Origin: Actinopolyspora biskrensis
Lineage (GTDB): Bacteria > Actinomycetota > Actinomycetes > Mycobacteriales > Pseudonocardiaceae
NCBI RefSeq assembly: GCF_013408175.1
Contig: NZ_JACBYW010000001.1
Span: 1,264,707-1,328,706, forward strand
Direction: 5' to 3'
DNA length: 64,000 bases
Shown: positions 34,707 through 44,140 of the stretch, in pieces
How the letters are laid out: each line of letters starts with the position of its first letter
How positions within the stretch are numbered: the stretch's first letter is position 1
Notes under the pieces: generated by a model
What the model was told of the DNA's origin: nothing
Database searches by the model: none
The model's input: the letters and a program-made list of their open reading frames with translations, nothing else
Translations under genes and position numbers: made by a program

Positions 34707-35219
34707 TCAGTCCCGCTCGATCTCGGCGTCGAAGAGCTCCCGGGTCCGTTCGTCGAACAACACGAAACGGACGGTCTCCACCGCCGTCTCGGCGGCTCGG
34801 ACCGTGCGTACGGCGATCCCGGCGGCTTCCCCCGCCGGGTAGCCGTACACCCCGGTGGAGATCGCCGGGAAAGCCACGCTCCGGGCACCGAGGGAGTCGG
34901 CCACGCGCAGGGCTTCGCCGTGGCACGAAGCCAGTGAGTTCGAGCGGTCCTCGCCGGGGGAGTACACCGGCCCGACCGTGTGGATCACCCAGCGGGCCGG
35001 TAGCTGCCCTGCCGTGGTGGCCACCGCGGCGCCCACCGGCAGACCATCGGGGTAGTCACCGGCACGCAGTTGTCGGCAGGCGTCGAGGATCTCCCGCCCG
35101 CCACGCCGGTGGATGGCTCCGTCGACACCACCCCCTCCGAGAAGGGTGGAGTTCGCCGCGTTGACCACCGCGTCGACGTGCTGTTCCGTGATGTCTCCCC
35201 GTTCCGCCACGACCTGCAT
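34707..35219 (-). CDS. macrodomain protein (O-acetyl-ADP-ribose deacetylase type)
   Basis: A 170-residue MacroD-type protein that removes ADP-ribose groups or hydrolyses O-acetyl-ADP-ribose. Key motifs are present: DAVVNAANSTLLGGGGVDGAIHR (here given by its NAAN and GGGGVDGAI cores, with the catalytic Asn and Asp) and the phosphate loop ISTGVYGYP. ATG 35219 gives the family N-terminus MQVVAERGDIT; a GTG nine codons upstream is possible. A sirtuin producing O-acetyl-ADP-ribose is encoded at 48 kb, a possible functional partner at a distance. Confidence 0.9.
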   Translation of the reverse strand: MQVVAERGDITEQHVDAVVNAANSTLLGGGGVDGAIHRRGGREILDACRQLRAGDYPDGLPVGAAVATTAGQLPARWVIHTVGPVYSPGEDRSNSLASCHGEALRVADSLGARSVAFPAISTGVYGYPAGEAAGIAVRTVRAAETAVETVRFVLFDERTRELFDAEIERD

Positions 35220-35327
35220 GCCCCCATTCTGGGACGGCACGGCCACCGGTGCGGCGCGGCGGCCCGCGAGGTCCCGGGTGGCGCTGCCCTCGTTGCCCCC
35301 GGTGGGAACAGTGCGGTCAACCGCTCG

Positions 35328-36044
35328 TCAGGCCAGTGCCTTGAACAGCAGCACCACGGCGCTGAAGGCGGCGACGAGCAGCAGGGCGGGCCGGGTCCTT
35401 CCCCGGTCGAGCAGGTGACGGAGCGGGCCGGAGATCAGGAAACCGAGCAGGGCGAACGGGAAGAGCACAGCCGCGGCCAACAACTGTTGGCCCTGCACCT
35501 GGCCGGAGAGCAGAAGCACGCCCAGCGAGAGCAGCGACCCCAGGGCGAAGTACGCGCTGAGCGTGCTGCGCACGGTAGGACCCGCGTTGTGCTGGTAGAC
35601 CAGCGCTATGGGGGGCCCTCCGACGGCGGCGGCCGTGCCGAACACGCCGCTGAACATGCCCGCTGTGAACAGCGTTCCCGGCACGGGGGTCGGGTGCCAG
35701 GTCAACAACGACAACCCCACCGAGATGAGCACCACTGTCGCGATGAGCACCGCCAGCCACCTGCTGGGCAGCAGCGCCAGCGCGGCCACACCGATGATCG
35801 CGCCGGGAACCCGCCCGAACAGTCCCCAGCGCACTCCGCGCCAGTCCGCCTGCCCACGTTCGCGCAGCAGCGGAAGCACCGCGAAGGCCGACCCCGTGAT
35901 CAGCAGCGGCACCGGTACCAGGACGGGGTCGGCGATGGCCAGCAGTGGAGCGGCGATCAGGTTCATGCCGAAGCCGACGGATCCCTGCACGATCGCTCCG
36001 CCGAGCACGATCGTGCCCGCCAGTAGCAGCATCCAGATGCTCAC
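35328..36044 (-). CDS. TauE/SafE-family anion exporter
   Basis: A 238-residue membrane protein with seven to eight helices and the family's paired repeats, including the GSVGFGMNLIAAPLL motif in the first half and GTAAAVGGPPIALVYQ in the second. TauE/SafE proteins export sulfite, sulfoacetate or related organic sulfur anions. No sulfur-metabolism genes are adjacent. The start ATG 36044 is the only suitable one at the first helix. Confidence 0.87.
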   Translation of the reverse strand: MSIWMLLLAGTIVLGGAIVQGSVGFGMNLIAAPLLAIADPVLVPVPLLITGSAFAVLPLLRERGQADWRGVRWGLFGRVPGAIIGVAALALLPSRWLAVLIATVVLISVGLSLLTWHPTPVPGTLFTAGMFSGVFGTAAAVGGPPIALVYQHNAGPTVRSTLSAYFALGSLLSLGVLLLSGQVQGQQLLAAAVLFPFALLGFLISGPLRHLLDRGRTRPALLLVAAFSAVVLLFKALA

Positions 36045-36780
36045 GTGGTCCCTCGATTGATTCGGGTACTGCTCGGACGTGTCGAGTCAACGCTGTCGGA
36101 GGAGGCCGAAGCCACCGCCGGGGACCTGATGTGTGCCGGAGCTCACCGTGATCCTCGATCACTCGAGTGAGAGGGGGTCTCGGATCGCCGGTGCCGGGGT
36201 GCCGCGGAGAGGAGAGCGGTTCGGCGGGGCGGCCGGTTCGTGCGGCCCGTCCCGGTTCCCGCCGGTGCGGTGGGCGGGTGTTTTCCGCCCGAAAAAGTGA
36301 CGAATCACACGTAGTGAGTGCGTAACGCCACACCGGTCGCGCTCGTGCCTGCGTGCTCCGGTTCGTCGCGGGGCTCGGCGGGGTCGCGTGCGGGTGGGTT
36401 CGGAAGTGAATCCGCAGTGCAGGCATGCGTTGGGAGCCGGGGTGCGGGGGCCTCGCGGCGCCGCCGTGTTCCCGTGGTGTCGGTTTCGTCGGGTCGCGCT
36501 TTGCGACACATATCACCGGGATGGCGCAACGGCTCGGACAATTCCGAAGGGGCGCACTTCGTGACCTGGTGTTTTTCCGAACGGCGCGGTGGCGCCAACT
36601 CCGCGTATTGCTCCATTCGGAGCAGTACCGTTGATACGAACGGAGGTGTTTCCGCCGTATTGGCGTCCGTACGTTGCTCGCTCGTGGCACGAATCGTGCT
36701 CGCGGTGGTGCGGGTTGGCCCCCAAGGGCTGCCGCGATCCGCCGTGACCGACGTCGACAGAAGGAAAACCTGAGGCCGAC
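36045..36780. other. long intergenic region before the MTHFR-type gene
   Basis: About 740 bases without a convincing gene; frames on both strands are Arg/Gly/Ser-rich and lack ribosome sites. It contains the promoters of the divergent TauE and MTHFR-type genes. S-box, SAM-II/IV and cobalamin riboswitch patterns were looked for before this folate gene and not seen. An AT-richer stretch at 36600-36680 may hold the rightward promoter. Confidence 0.45.
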
Positions 36781-37668
36781 ATGGAAACGATCGCACTCGA
36801 ACTGGTGCCGCCGGACCAAGACGGCGGTGTGGAGAGCGCAGTTGAGGAAGGCCGCAAGGTGGCCGAGAGCTGCCGCACGTCCGGGCTCGGGGACCGCATC
36901 CAGCACCTGATGATCCCCGGCCTGATCGCCGAGGACGACGATCGGCCGGTCGAGATCAAGCAGAAGATGGACACGCTCGATTTCTGGCACGCAGTTCGTC
37001 CGGAGATCGGTGATGTGAAGGGGCTGTGCACCCAGGTCACCGCTTTCCACGACAAACAGCAGTTGACCGAGCGTCTCGAGAACCTGCGCAACGCCGGCAT
37101 GGACGGCATCGCCTTCGTCGGGGTGCCGCGCAACATGAACGACGGCGAGGGGCCCGGCATGGCCCCCACCGACGCCCTGGCCGAGTTCAAGGATCTCGTG
37201 CCCAACCGGGGCGTGATCCTGATCCCGACTCGCGAGGGCGAGCACGGGCGGTTCAACTTCAAGTGCGAGCAGGGCGCCACCTACGGCATGACCCAGCTGC
37301 TGTACTCGGACTCCATCGTGGGGTTCCTCAAGGAGTTCGCGCAGCAGACGCCGCACCGTCCGGAGATCCTGCTCTCCTTCGGCTTCGTTCCGGGGGCCGA
37401 GAGCAAGGCCAAACTCATCGACTGGCTCATCCAGGACCCGGGAAATCCCGTGGTGGAGCAGGAGCAGGAGTTCGTCGCCAGGCTCGCCGAGAAGTCCTTC
37501 GAGGAGCGGAAGCGTCAGCTGGTCGACCTCTACAAGCGGGTCATCGACGGGGTGCACGACCTCGGTTTCCCGCTGAGCGTTCATCTGGAGGCGCCGTACG
37601 GCAACTCCAAGCCGGCTTTCGAGACCTTCGCGGAGATGCTGGACTACTGGTCACCGCGAAACGCGTGA
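36781..37668 (+). CDS. methylenetetrahydrofolate reductase-like protein, mycobacterial (Rv2172c) type
   Basis: A 295-residue TIM-barrel protein. From its ordered motifs (IALELVPPD at the start, MIPGLIAEDDDRPVE, GLCTQVTAF, GIAFVGVPRNMNDGEG, NFKCEQGATYGMTQLLYSD, FGFVP, LIDWLIQDPGNP, YKRVIDGVHDLGFPLSVHLE) it matches what I recall of the unconventional MTHFR family represented by Mycobacterium tuberculosis Rv2172c, which reduces methylene-THF for methionine synthesis and differs from canonical MetF. The resemblance is from memory. ATG 36781 has CTGAGG 7 bases upstream. Monocistronic, with a very strong terminator. Confidence 0.75.
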   Translation: METIALELVPPDQDGGVESAVEEGRKVAESCRTSGLGDRIQHLMIPGLIAEDDDRPVEIKQKMDTLDFWHAVRPEIGDVKGLCTQVTAFHDKQQLTERLENLRNAGMDGIAFVGVPRNMNDGEGPGMAPTDALAEFKDLVPNRGVILIPTREGEHGRFNFKCEQGATYGMTQLLYSDSIVGFLKEFAQQTPHRPEILLSFGFVPGAESKAKLIDWLIQDPGNPVVEQEQEFVARLAEKSFEERKRQLVDLYKRVIDGVHDLGFPLSVHLEAPYGNSKPAFETFAEMLDYWSPRNA

Positions 37669-37677
37669 CCGGCCGAT

Positions 37678-37726
37678 GGGCGCGGCCGGTGAACGTGCGT
37701 GTGGACGCCGTTCACCGGCCGCGCCC
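37678..37726 (+). terminator. very strong terminator of the MTHFR-type gene
   Basis: Perfect 18-bp inverted repeat (37678-37695 with 37709-37726) with a 13-base loop, 10 bases after the stop codon. The longest stem in the window. Confidence 0.8.
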
Positions 37727-37868
37727 ACTCGGGCGCCGCTCCGGTGCGTTCCGGGGCGGGCCCGAGGGGGAACGGCTCGTCGTTGCCCGGTGTCGGGGCA
37801 ACCGATCACGAGACCGCGAGAGGTTCCGCCGAGCGACCACCTGCGACGACCGCGGCGGAAAACCTCGA

Positions 37869-38699
37869 TCAGGCGTAGCGCCATTCCCGGATGCGTGCGT
37901 GACCACGGATCAGCCGCAGTGCGGTGGTGATCCCCACCCCACCGATGATGTTGCCGCCGAGGGCCCAGCCGAACCAGCTGAGCCACTCCACGTAGCCGTA
38001 GTCGGCTCCCGCGTGGATTCCCCCGAAGATCAGCAGACTGTCCAGCACCGCGTGGTGCATCCCGGTGCCCACGATGAGGAACCCGGTCAGCACGCTGGCC
38101 GTGAGCTTGGCCATGTCGTTGTCGGTGCCGTTGTGCATCCTGGTCATCAGGGTGATGGAGCTGCCGGCCAGGATCGCCAGGCACAGGTTCTTCGGTGAGA
38201 ACGGGGCGAGGGCGAACTTCCCGCCCATCCCGACGGCCGTCGAGTGCAGCTCGGGAAAGGCCGTGATCACCACGAGCATCAGTGCCCATCCGCCGATCAG
38301 GTTTCCGGTGAGGGTTCCACCCCAGAAACGCGCCAGTTGACGCAAACCGGCCTGGCGGGCCGTGACGACCACGATCGGAACCAGGAAGCCTTCGGTGAAC
38401 AGCTCGGCGTGACCGAGCAGCAGCGCGATCAGGGCCACTGAGAAGGCCAGCCCGGCCAGCAGTGAACTGCCGGTGCTCTGTTCCACGGTCAGCAGGGCGA
38501 GCACGCCCAGCGCCACTTCCACACCCGCGACCAGCGCGGTCGCCAACAGCTGAGGCCACGTTCGGTACAGGCGGGGACGCCCCTTTTCGATGATCCGATC
38601 TATGGCCTGGTCCACCTCGTTCTCACGCGGTCGTTGTCGACCTTCGGGAGTGTGTGGTGTGACAACATGACGGGGTTGCTCAACCTGCTTAGTAACCAC
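37869..38699 (-). CDS. formate/nitrite transporter (FNT) family channel
   Basis: A 276-residue FNT-family membrane protein, closest in layout to the YfdC branch (N-terminal cytoplasmic ~45 residues, then six helices). Channel-forming segments include LLGHAELFTEGFLVPI, GNLIGGW and GMHHAVLDSLL. It would pass small monovalent anions such as nitrite or formate. GTG 38699 is the start, with AGGTAGG close upstream. A nitrite reductase operon lies about 3 kb away, and no dedicated nitrate/nitrite transporter sits in that operon, so nitrite or nitrate exchange is a reasonable guess. Confidence 0.85.
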   Translation of the reverse strand: MVTKQVEQPRHVVTPHTPEGRQRPRENEVDQAIDRIIEKGRPRLYRTWPQLLATALVAGVEVALGVLALLTVEQSTGSSLLAGLAFSVALIALLLGHAELFTEGFLVPIVVVTARQAGLRQLARFWGGTLTGNLIGGWALMLVVITAFPELHSTAVGMGGKFALAPFSPKNLCLAILAGSSITLMTRMHNGTDNDMAKLTASVLTGFLIVGTGMHHAVLDSLLIFGGIHAGADYGYVEWLSWFGWALGGNIIGGVGITTALRLIRGHARIREWRYA

Positions 38700-39210
38700 G
38701 ACCTACCTGTGCTTATATCGCTGGTGCAATGACTGATTTCCCGGGTGATTCGATTCCGGGGGCCGCGCGGACTCGAGCGTGTTCCGCCGCCGTTCGTTCC
38801 GTGGGAAGAGTTTCGTCGACCGGTGGATGTCGCTGCTCGAACCGCGCCGCGCAAGTGTCGCAAAACCGATATTCCGGTCAGAAGACCCGGTAGGCCAAAA
38901 GAGTGAAAGGGCAAGTGTTAGAGCCCCGGCGCCGGAGAAACCCTGCCGGACATCGGTGAAGTATCCCCAGCGTACACCCGGTTTGGAAGGGGAATCCCCG
39001 GGAGGACGCTCTTGTCCTTTCGGGGCGGTGGAACGCCCCGGATGAGGTGGGGGAGTACCTGCCGGAACGAGGTCTTCGGAGATGGTCCGGTGTGGAGCGC
39101 GGGGTCTCCCGTGGAACTCCCGGGACGCGCGTAGATCGCTGTTCGAGGAGGAGGTGCGGCGGCGAGCACCCGGGGGCGCGGAACCATCGCGGTACCCGCG
39201 GAACGGGCAC
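38700..39210. other. intergenic region with no recognised feature
   Basis: About 510 bases with the FNT promoter at its left end. Several frames are open, but all have Arg/Pro-rich, shadow-like translations. Nothing structured was recognised. Confidence 0.45.
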
Positions 39211-39447
39211 CTAGCGAGGCTTCCGTGCGGAGTCCCGGGAATCGTCGGCGACGGCGGCGAACGGCCGCTTGCCCTCCGAACGGCGCAACCACAGGATTCC
39301 GCCGAGCTGTACGAGGATCGCGGCCGCCATGAGCCCCACCGCGACGACCGCGTAGCCGGACCAGCCCACGAGGGTGAACAGAACCACTCCCACGATCAGG
39401 AACACTGCGCTGCGGACGAGTACGAGGGTCAGCCTTCTGGAGTTCAT
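39211..39447 (-). CDS. small two-helix membrane protein
   Basis: A 78-residue protein with two membrane helices (about 10-30 and 34-55) and a charged cytoplasmic tail (LRRSEGKRPFAAVADDS). GAGGAA lies 6 bases before ATG 39447, supporting a real gene. Function and family unknown; it resembles many DUF4229-like small actinomycete membrane proteins, but not clearly enough to assign. Confidence 0.65.
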   Translation of the reverse strand: MNSRRLTLVLVRSAVFLIVGVVLFTLVGWSGYAVVAVGLMAAAILVQLGGILWLRRSEGKRPFAAVADDSRDSARKPR

Positions 39448-39597
39448 GCGGTTTCCTCGGTGGGGGCCGGTCGACGCGCCCGGAAGCATACCGCCACCTC
39501 TCTCCGTGGAGTTCGCGCGCCGCCCCGCAGGGGCTCGTGCGGTTGGCTTTGCCCGGGTGACGACACCGCGGCGCCCCGCTGCCCGGATCCGGCGATG

Positions 39598-40461
39598 TCA
39601 GGTTCTCGCCGCGCCCGCCGAGATCACACGTACCCGGTCGGCGGAGGGGCGGTTCGCGTCGAGGACCAGGTCGGCGAACTCGGAGGGCAGGTACAGCTCC
39701 ACCGGGTCGAACCCCGTCGAGGTCAGTGCCTTCCGGACCTCTTCCGGGATCGTGAAGTGGAAGTGCAGTCCGGTTCCCACGAACCTGCCGAGCAGCGTGG
39801 CACCGAGGGCGTCCACCGGCCCGCGGTTGTCCTCGGCCACGTGCAGATCGGACAGGTAGAGTCCCGCACCGAACCGGCGCAGCACCGCGAGCACGCGGGC
39901 CCACAGCGTTCGCAGCTCCTCGGTGGGCAGGTAGTTGAGCAGGCCCTCGCTGATCACGGCCAGCCCCTTCCCGGAAGTGAACTCGTCGGCCAGCGCGAGC
40001 AGGTCGTCACCGCCGTGGCCGCGCAGGACGTCGAGGGCTTCGACGCGATGGTTCGGGCCGAGGGAGCCGAGCTTGTCGAGGGCGTCGCGCTTGCGTGCGG
40101 CCATGTCCGGAAGATCGGTTTCGACGTAGCTGATCGCCGAGCCGTGGCGTCGGGCGAACTCGTGACCGCGCGGCGACATCCCCGAGGCGAGTTCGAGCAC
40201 CCCGTCGACGTGCCCCGCTTCGATGGCCGCGGACAGCAGGTGGTCGATCACTCCGTGTCGGGCCAGCAGGAAGTCCTCCGGCACGGGCCCGCCGAAAGCA
40301 CGGCTGAGCACCATGGCCGGTTGCAGCGCCCGGTAGTACCAACCTCCTCGAGTGGTGGCGAGTTCACCGCCCCCGAGTCCGTTCCTGGCCCAGACGTACC
40401 CGGTGTAGTGCGCCGTGGGGCTGATCGAGTCCGGCCTCGGGCGGGGTCGCGAAAAGCGCAT
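39598..40461 (-). CDS. leucine-carboxyl-methyltransferase-like SAM methyltransferase
   Basis: A 287-residue class I SAM-dependent methyltransferase of the Ppm1/LCMT-like type. SAM-binding motif VLELASGMSPRGHEFAR, acidic second strand SYVETDLPDM, and the AVISEGLLNYLP segment typical of this family. Substrate unknown; bacterial members methylate small natural products or polyketide precursors. ATG 40461 has GAGG immediately before it; ATG 40479 is an alternative. It follows the chelatase gene at 60 bases on the same strand, so it could be co-transcribed with the nitrite operon. Confidence 0.8.
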   Translation of the reverse strand: MRFSRPRPRPDSISPTAHYTGYVWARNGLGGGELATTRGGWYYRALQPAMVLSRAFGGPVPEDFLLARHGVIDHLLSAAIEAGHVDGVLELASGMSPRGHEFARRHGSAISYVETDLPDMAARKRDALDKLGSLGPNHRVEALDVLRGHGGDDLLALADEFTSGKGLAVISEGLLNYLPTEELRTLWARVLAVLRRFGAGLYLSDLHVAEDNRGPVDALGATLLGRFVGTGLHFHFTIPEEVRKALTSTGFDPVELYLPSEFADLVLDANRPSADRVRVISAGAART

Positions 40462-40521
40462 GTCCTCATCATCGTGCATCGTGGGGCGTCTCGCCGCCGT
40501 GCCGAGCGGCCCCGGTCGGCG

Positions 40522-41286
40522 TCACCCGGTGGTCAGGACGGAGCGGTAGCGACGGGCCGTCAGCCGTACGAGCTCGCGGTCGTCCCCGAGGGGTTCGGCC
40601 ACCCCCGCGCTCGGCATCTCCGTGAGCCAGCGGTGAAAGAGCCCGGGGGCCAGCAGGTACGGAGCTATGAACGTCCGGGGGCCGTGGCCGCCTGCCGCGC
40701 ACACCTCTCCCGTGCGTGGCCGTGCGGAGGTGATGTAGGTCGGTTCCAGCGCCTTGCCCTCGGAGTGGACCAGGTGTCCCAGGCTCGAGGCCACGCGCCC
40801 CACCTCGGCGAGCGCCCCGGCATCCGCGGAACCGGCCGCGGCGAACACCACGGGATCACCGGGACGGCGACCGGCCTGCTCCAGTCTGCGCAGCATCACC
40901 TCGGCCAGTTCCGGCGCGGGGCCCAGCGGCTCGGTCACGGTGACATCGGTTCTGCCGTGCTGCTCCAGCTGGGCGGGCAGATCCGTGCGCACGTGGTACC
41001 CGGAGGCGAGGAAGGCGGGCACGGCCACGACGGGCCCGGCGAGACCGTCCAGGGCCTCGGCCACCGTCGGCCCGGTCACGTCGACGTTGGCCACCCGTCC
41101 GGTGACACCGAGGGATTCGCTCGCCGCAGCGGCCAGCCGCTCGACGGTTCGCCCGCCGCGCGGGTCACGGCTGCCGTGGGCCACCAGCAGCAGGGAAGGA
41201 GCCCGGGGACCGGTCGAACAGCTCCTCGCCCGCTGGTCCGAATGGTGTGCTCGTCGCCCGGGGAAGGGCGGGACGGTTCCGCTCAC
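40522..41286 (-). CDS. sirohydrochlorin chelatase (CbiX/SirB-like)
   Basis: A 254-residue class II chelatase with two related halves. The first half begins at LLLVAHGSRDPRGG, whose His is a metal-binding/catalytic residue, followed by VVAVPAFLASGYHVRTDLP with the second catalytic His. It inserts iron into sirohydrochlorin to make siroheme, the cofactor of NirB encoded two genes upstream. GTG 41286 overlaps the nirD stop (GTGA). The first ~40 residues are a polar extension not needed for the fold. The operon position gives strong support to an iron rather than cobalt role. Confidence 0.85.
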   Translation of the reverse strand: MSGTVPPFPGRRAHHSDQRARSCSTGPRAPSLLLVAHGSRDPRGGRTVERLAAAASESLGVTGRVANVDVTGPTVAEALDGLAGPVVAVPAFLASGYHVRTDLPAQLEQHGRTDVTVTEPLGPAPELAEVMLRRLEQAGRRPGDPVVFAAAGSADAGALAEVGRVASSLGHLVHSEGKALEPTYITSARPRTGEVCAAGGHGPRTFIAPYLLAPGLFHRWLTEMPSAGVAEPLGDDRELVRLTARRYRSVLTTG

Positions 41287-41606
41287 GAGGTCGCGATCTC
41301 GATCGTCTCGGCCCGGCGACGTACCGGATAGGTGGGCAACCGTGTCTCCGGATCGTCCAGGCACTGCCCGCTGCGCAGCGAGAAGGCCTGTTTGTGCATG
41401 GGGGAGGAGACCGTGGGTTCGCCGTCCCGGTCGCCGACGATGCCACGGCTGATCACCCCCGCTCCGCTGAACGGGTCCACGTTTCCCAACGCGTACACCT
41501 CGTCGGCCGCCGTGCGGAACACGGCCACGGTGTGCCCGTCCACCAAGGCGGCGACGCCGAACTCGGTGGGCAGGTCGGATTCGGAACAGATCCGCTGCCA
41601 GTTCAC
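41283..41606 (-). CDS. nirD: nitrite reductase small subunit NirD
   Basis: A 107-residue Rieske-fold NirD protein, the small subunit of cytoplasmic NADH-nitrite reductase. The fold is recognised from VDGHTVAVFRTAADEVYAL, DPFSGAGVISRGIVG and SPMHKQAFSLRSGQC. As in other NirD proteins, the His/Cys ligands of true Rieske clusters are not conserved, so it is structural rather than redox active. It overlaps nirB upstream and the chelatase gene downstream by 4 bases. Confidence 0.93.
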   Translation of the reverse strand: MNWQRICSESDLPTEFGVAALVDGHTVAVFRTAADEVYALGNVDPFSGAGVISRGIVGDRDGEPTVSSPMHKQAFSLRSGQCLDDPETRLPTYPVRRRAETIEIATS

Positions 41607-44140
41607 GCCGAAACCTCCTCGGAAGAGAACTCACGTCCGCGTGCCGCAGGAGTGGGAAGGTCGATCGGTGCGGGGCGGATCTGGCCCCGCTCCTCGGTGA
41701 ACTCGATCGTCGGGTCGGGAGCCTCCGGTGCGTTGACGAACGAGACGAAGCGGGAGAGCTTCTCCCCGTCCCCCAGCACGGCGGCCCACTCGTCGGTGTA
41801 GTCCGCGATGTGTCGTGCCATGGCCTCCTCGAGGTCGGAGGCGATGCCCAGCACGTCGTCCACCACCACAGCGCGCACGTGTTCCAGCCCGCTGTCGAAC
41901 GACTCGATCCAGCCTGCCGTGCGTTGCAGCCGTTCCGCCGTGCGCACGTAGAACATCAGGAAGCGGTCCAGCAGCACCACGAGCCGCTCGTCGTCCAGGT
42001 CGGAGGCCAGCAGGCCCGCGTGCCGTGGAGCGAACCCGCCGTTGCCCCCCACGTACAGGTTCCACCCCTTCTCGGTGGCGATGACCCCGAAATCCTTCGA
42101 CCTGGCCTCGGCGCACTCCCGGGCGCAGCCGGACACTCCGGCCTTGATCTTGTGCGGTGCTCTCAGCCCCCGGTAGCGCAGCTCCAGCCGGACGGCCATG
42201 CTCACCGAGTCCTGCACCCCGAACCGGCACCAGTCGGTGCCCACGCAGGACTTCACCGTGCGCAGTGCTTTCCCGTAGGCGTGCCCGGACTCGAAACCGG
42301 CGTCGACCAACCTGCGCCAGATCTCGGGAAGCTGTTCCACGCGCGCCCCGAACATGTCGACGCGTTGCCCACCGGTGATCTTCGTGTAGAGCCCGAACTC
42401 GGTGGCCACCTGGCCCAGGGTGATCAGCTTGTCCGGGGTGATCTCCCCGGCGGGAACGCGGGGGACGACGGAGTAGGTGCCGTTGCGCTGCATGTTGGCC
42501 AGGAAGCGGTCGTTGGTGTCCTGCAGCGTGGCCTGCTCGTCGTCGAGGATGTGGGCATCGCTCAGGCCCGCCAGTATGGAGGCCACGGCGGGTTTGCAGA
42601 TGTCGCACCCGCGTCCGGTGCCGTACCGCGAGATCAGTTCGGAGAAGGACTCGACCCCGGTGGCGCGCACGATCTCGAAGAGCTCCGAGCGGGACCGCGG
42701 GAAGTGCTCGCACAGCGCGTTCGACGTGACGACCCCGGCCTCGTCGAGCAGGCCCTTCAGCATCGGGACGCAGGAGCCGCAGCCGGTTCCCGCCTTGGTG
42801 CAGGACTTGATCGCGGCCACGTCCTCGGCCCGCCCGGAGGAGATCACACCGGCGATGTCGGCCTTGCTCACGTTGTGGCAGGAGCAGACCGTGGCGTCGT
42901 CGGGAAGCGCACCCGTCCCGCCGCCCCCGCCTGCGTCGGGGAAGAGCAGCTGTTCCGGCGCGGCGGGCAACGGCTTGCCGACGAGCGGACGCAGCGTGTT
43001 GTAGGTCTCGGCGTCCCCGACGAGCACACCCCCGAGCAGGGTGGAGGCGTCGTCGTCCAGGACGAGCTTGGCGTAGGTCCCCGCCGCGTTGTTCGCGTAG
43101 GTGACCTCCAGCGCTCCGTCCGAGCGGCCGTGCGCGTCGCCGAAGCTGGCCACGTCCACCCCGACGAGTTTCAGCTTGGTCGCCTCGTCCGCGCCGCCGA
43201 ACTCCGTGTCTCCCCGCCCGGTCAGCTGGTCGGCCACGGCCGAGGCCATCTGGTATCCGGGGGCGACCAGCCCGTGGCAGCGGCCGTCCACGGCCGCGCA
43301 CTCGCCGATCGCCCAGACACCGGGTTGGCCGGTGCGGCAGCCGTTGTCCACGAGGTACCCGCCGCGCTGCCCGCGTTCGAGCCCGGCGGACTCGGCCAGC
43401 TCGTCCCGCGGCCGGATCCCGGCGGAGAACACCAGCAGATCGGTGTAGATCACGGTGCCGTCGGTCAGCGAAACGGCGGAGACGCCTCCGTGGGGTCCCT
43501 TGTGGACGCTGTCGACGGCCGCTCCGGTGTGGACCTCGATCCCCAGTTCACCGACGAGCCGGCCGAGCACGGCCCCTCCGCCCTCGTCGACCTGCACCGG
43601 CATCAACCGGGGAGCCAGCTCGACGACGTGGGGGCGCATCCCCAGCTCGCGCAGCGCGTCGGCCGCCTCCAGGCCCAGCAGCCCACCACCGACCACGACC
43701 CCCTCGGCTCCCGTCTCGGAGGCGGCGCGGATGCCGTCCAGATCGTCCAGGGTGCGGTAGACGTGGCACCCGGGCAGCTCGGCGCCCTCCACCGGGGGGA
43801 CGAAGGGACGTGATCCCGTGGCCAGCACCAGCGCGTCGTAGTGGATGCTCTCCCCATCCGTGGTGAGCACGGTGGAGGCTTGCGGGTCGACCCGTTCGGC
43901 GCCCACGCCGGTGCACAGCCGGACCCGTTCGTCCCGGTGCACCTCCTGCCCGCTCAGCACGAGTTCCTCGGCGGCGGCCTCGGTCATGTAGGCGGACAGC
44001 CCGACCCGGTCGTAGGCGGGGATCGGCTCCTCGCCGAGCACCACGATCCGCCAGTGCCGCTCCGGATCCCGTTCACGCACTTCCTCGACCAGACGGTGCC
44101 CGACCATGCCGTGGCCGATGACGACGAGTGTCCTGTTCAT
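41603..44140 (-). CDS. nirB: nitrite reductase large subunit NirB
   Basis: An 845-residue NirB that reduces nitrite to ammonium with NADH. In order: an FAD/NAD-binding pyridine-nucleotide reductase module (IGHGMVGHRL; second Rossmann motif GVVVGGGLLGLEAAD), a BFD-like [2Fe-2S] domain (CSCHNVSKADI with GTGCGSC), a further Cys-rich segment, and the siroheme/[4Fe-4S] reductase half with its four Cys (CVGTDWCRFG and SGCARECAEA). Length is standard. ATG 44140 overlaps the stop of the preceding gene; the frame extends further but is not homologous. It depends on siroheme from the chelatase in the same operon. Confidence 0.95.
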   Translation of the reverse strand: MNRTLVVIGHGMVGHRLVEEVRERDPERHWRIVVLGEEPIPAYDRVGLSAYMTEAAAEELVLSGQEVHRDERVRLCTGVGAERVDPQASTVLTTDGESIHYDALVLATGSRPFVPPVEGAELPGCHVYRTLDDLDGIRAASETGAEGVVVGGGLLGLEAADALRELGMRPHVVELAPRLMPVQVDEGGGAVLGRLVGELGIEVHTGAAVDSVHKGPHGGVSAVSLTDGTVIYTDLLVFSAGIRPRDELAESAGLERGQRGGYLVDNGCRTGQPGVWAIGECAAVDGRCHGLVAPGYQMASAVADQLTGRGDTEFGGADEATKLKLVGVDVASFGDAHGRSDGALEVTYANNAAGTYAKLVLDDDASTLLGGVLVGDAETYNTLRPLVGKPLPAAPEQLLFPDAGGGGGTGALPDDATVCSCHNVSKADIAGVISSGRAEDVAAIKSCTKAGTGCGSCVPMLKGLLDEAGVVTSNALCEHFPRSRSELFEIVRATGVESFSELISRYGTGRGCDICKPAVASILAGLSDAHILDDEQATLQDTNDRFLANMQRNGTYSVVPRVPAGEITPDKLITLGQVATEFGLYTKITGGQRVDMFGARVEQLPEIWRRLVDAGFESGHAYGKALRTVKSCVGTDWCRFGVQDSVSMAVRLELRYRGLRAPHKIKAGVSGCARECAEARSKDFGVIATEKGWNLYVGGNGGFAPRHAGLLASDLDDERLVVLLDRFLMFYVRTAERLQRTAGWIESFDSGLEHVRAVVVDDVLGIASDLEEAMARHIADYTDEWAAVLGDGEKLSRFVSFVNAPEAPDPTIEFTEERGQIRPAPIDLPTPAARGREFSSEEVSA

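Noticed and set aside
36318..36773. A 151-residue plus-strand frame upstream of the MTHFR-type gene
   Set aside because: No ribosome site, unnatural composition, and no recognised motif; treated as intergenic.
36045..36780. Possible SAM or cobalamin riboswitch before the MTHFR-type gene
   Set aside because: None of the conserved cores (S-box, SAM-II/IV, B12 box) could be recognised by eye.
35317..37584. A 755-residue minus-strand frame running through TauE, the intergenic gap and the MTHFR-type gene
   Set aside because: It spans two confident genes and non-coding DNA, is rich in His/Arg/Pro and has no domain.
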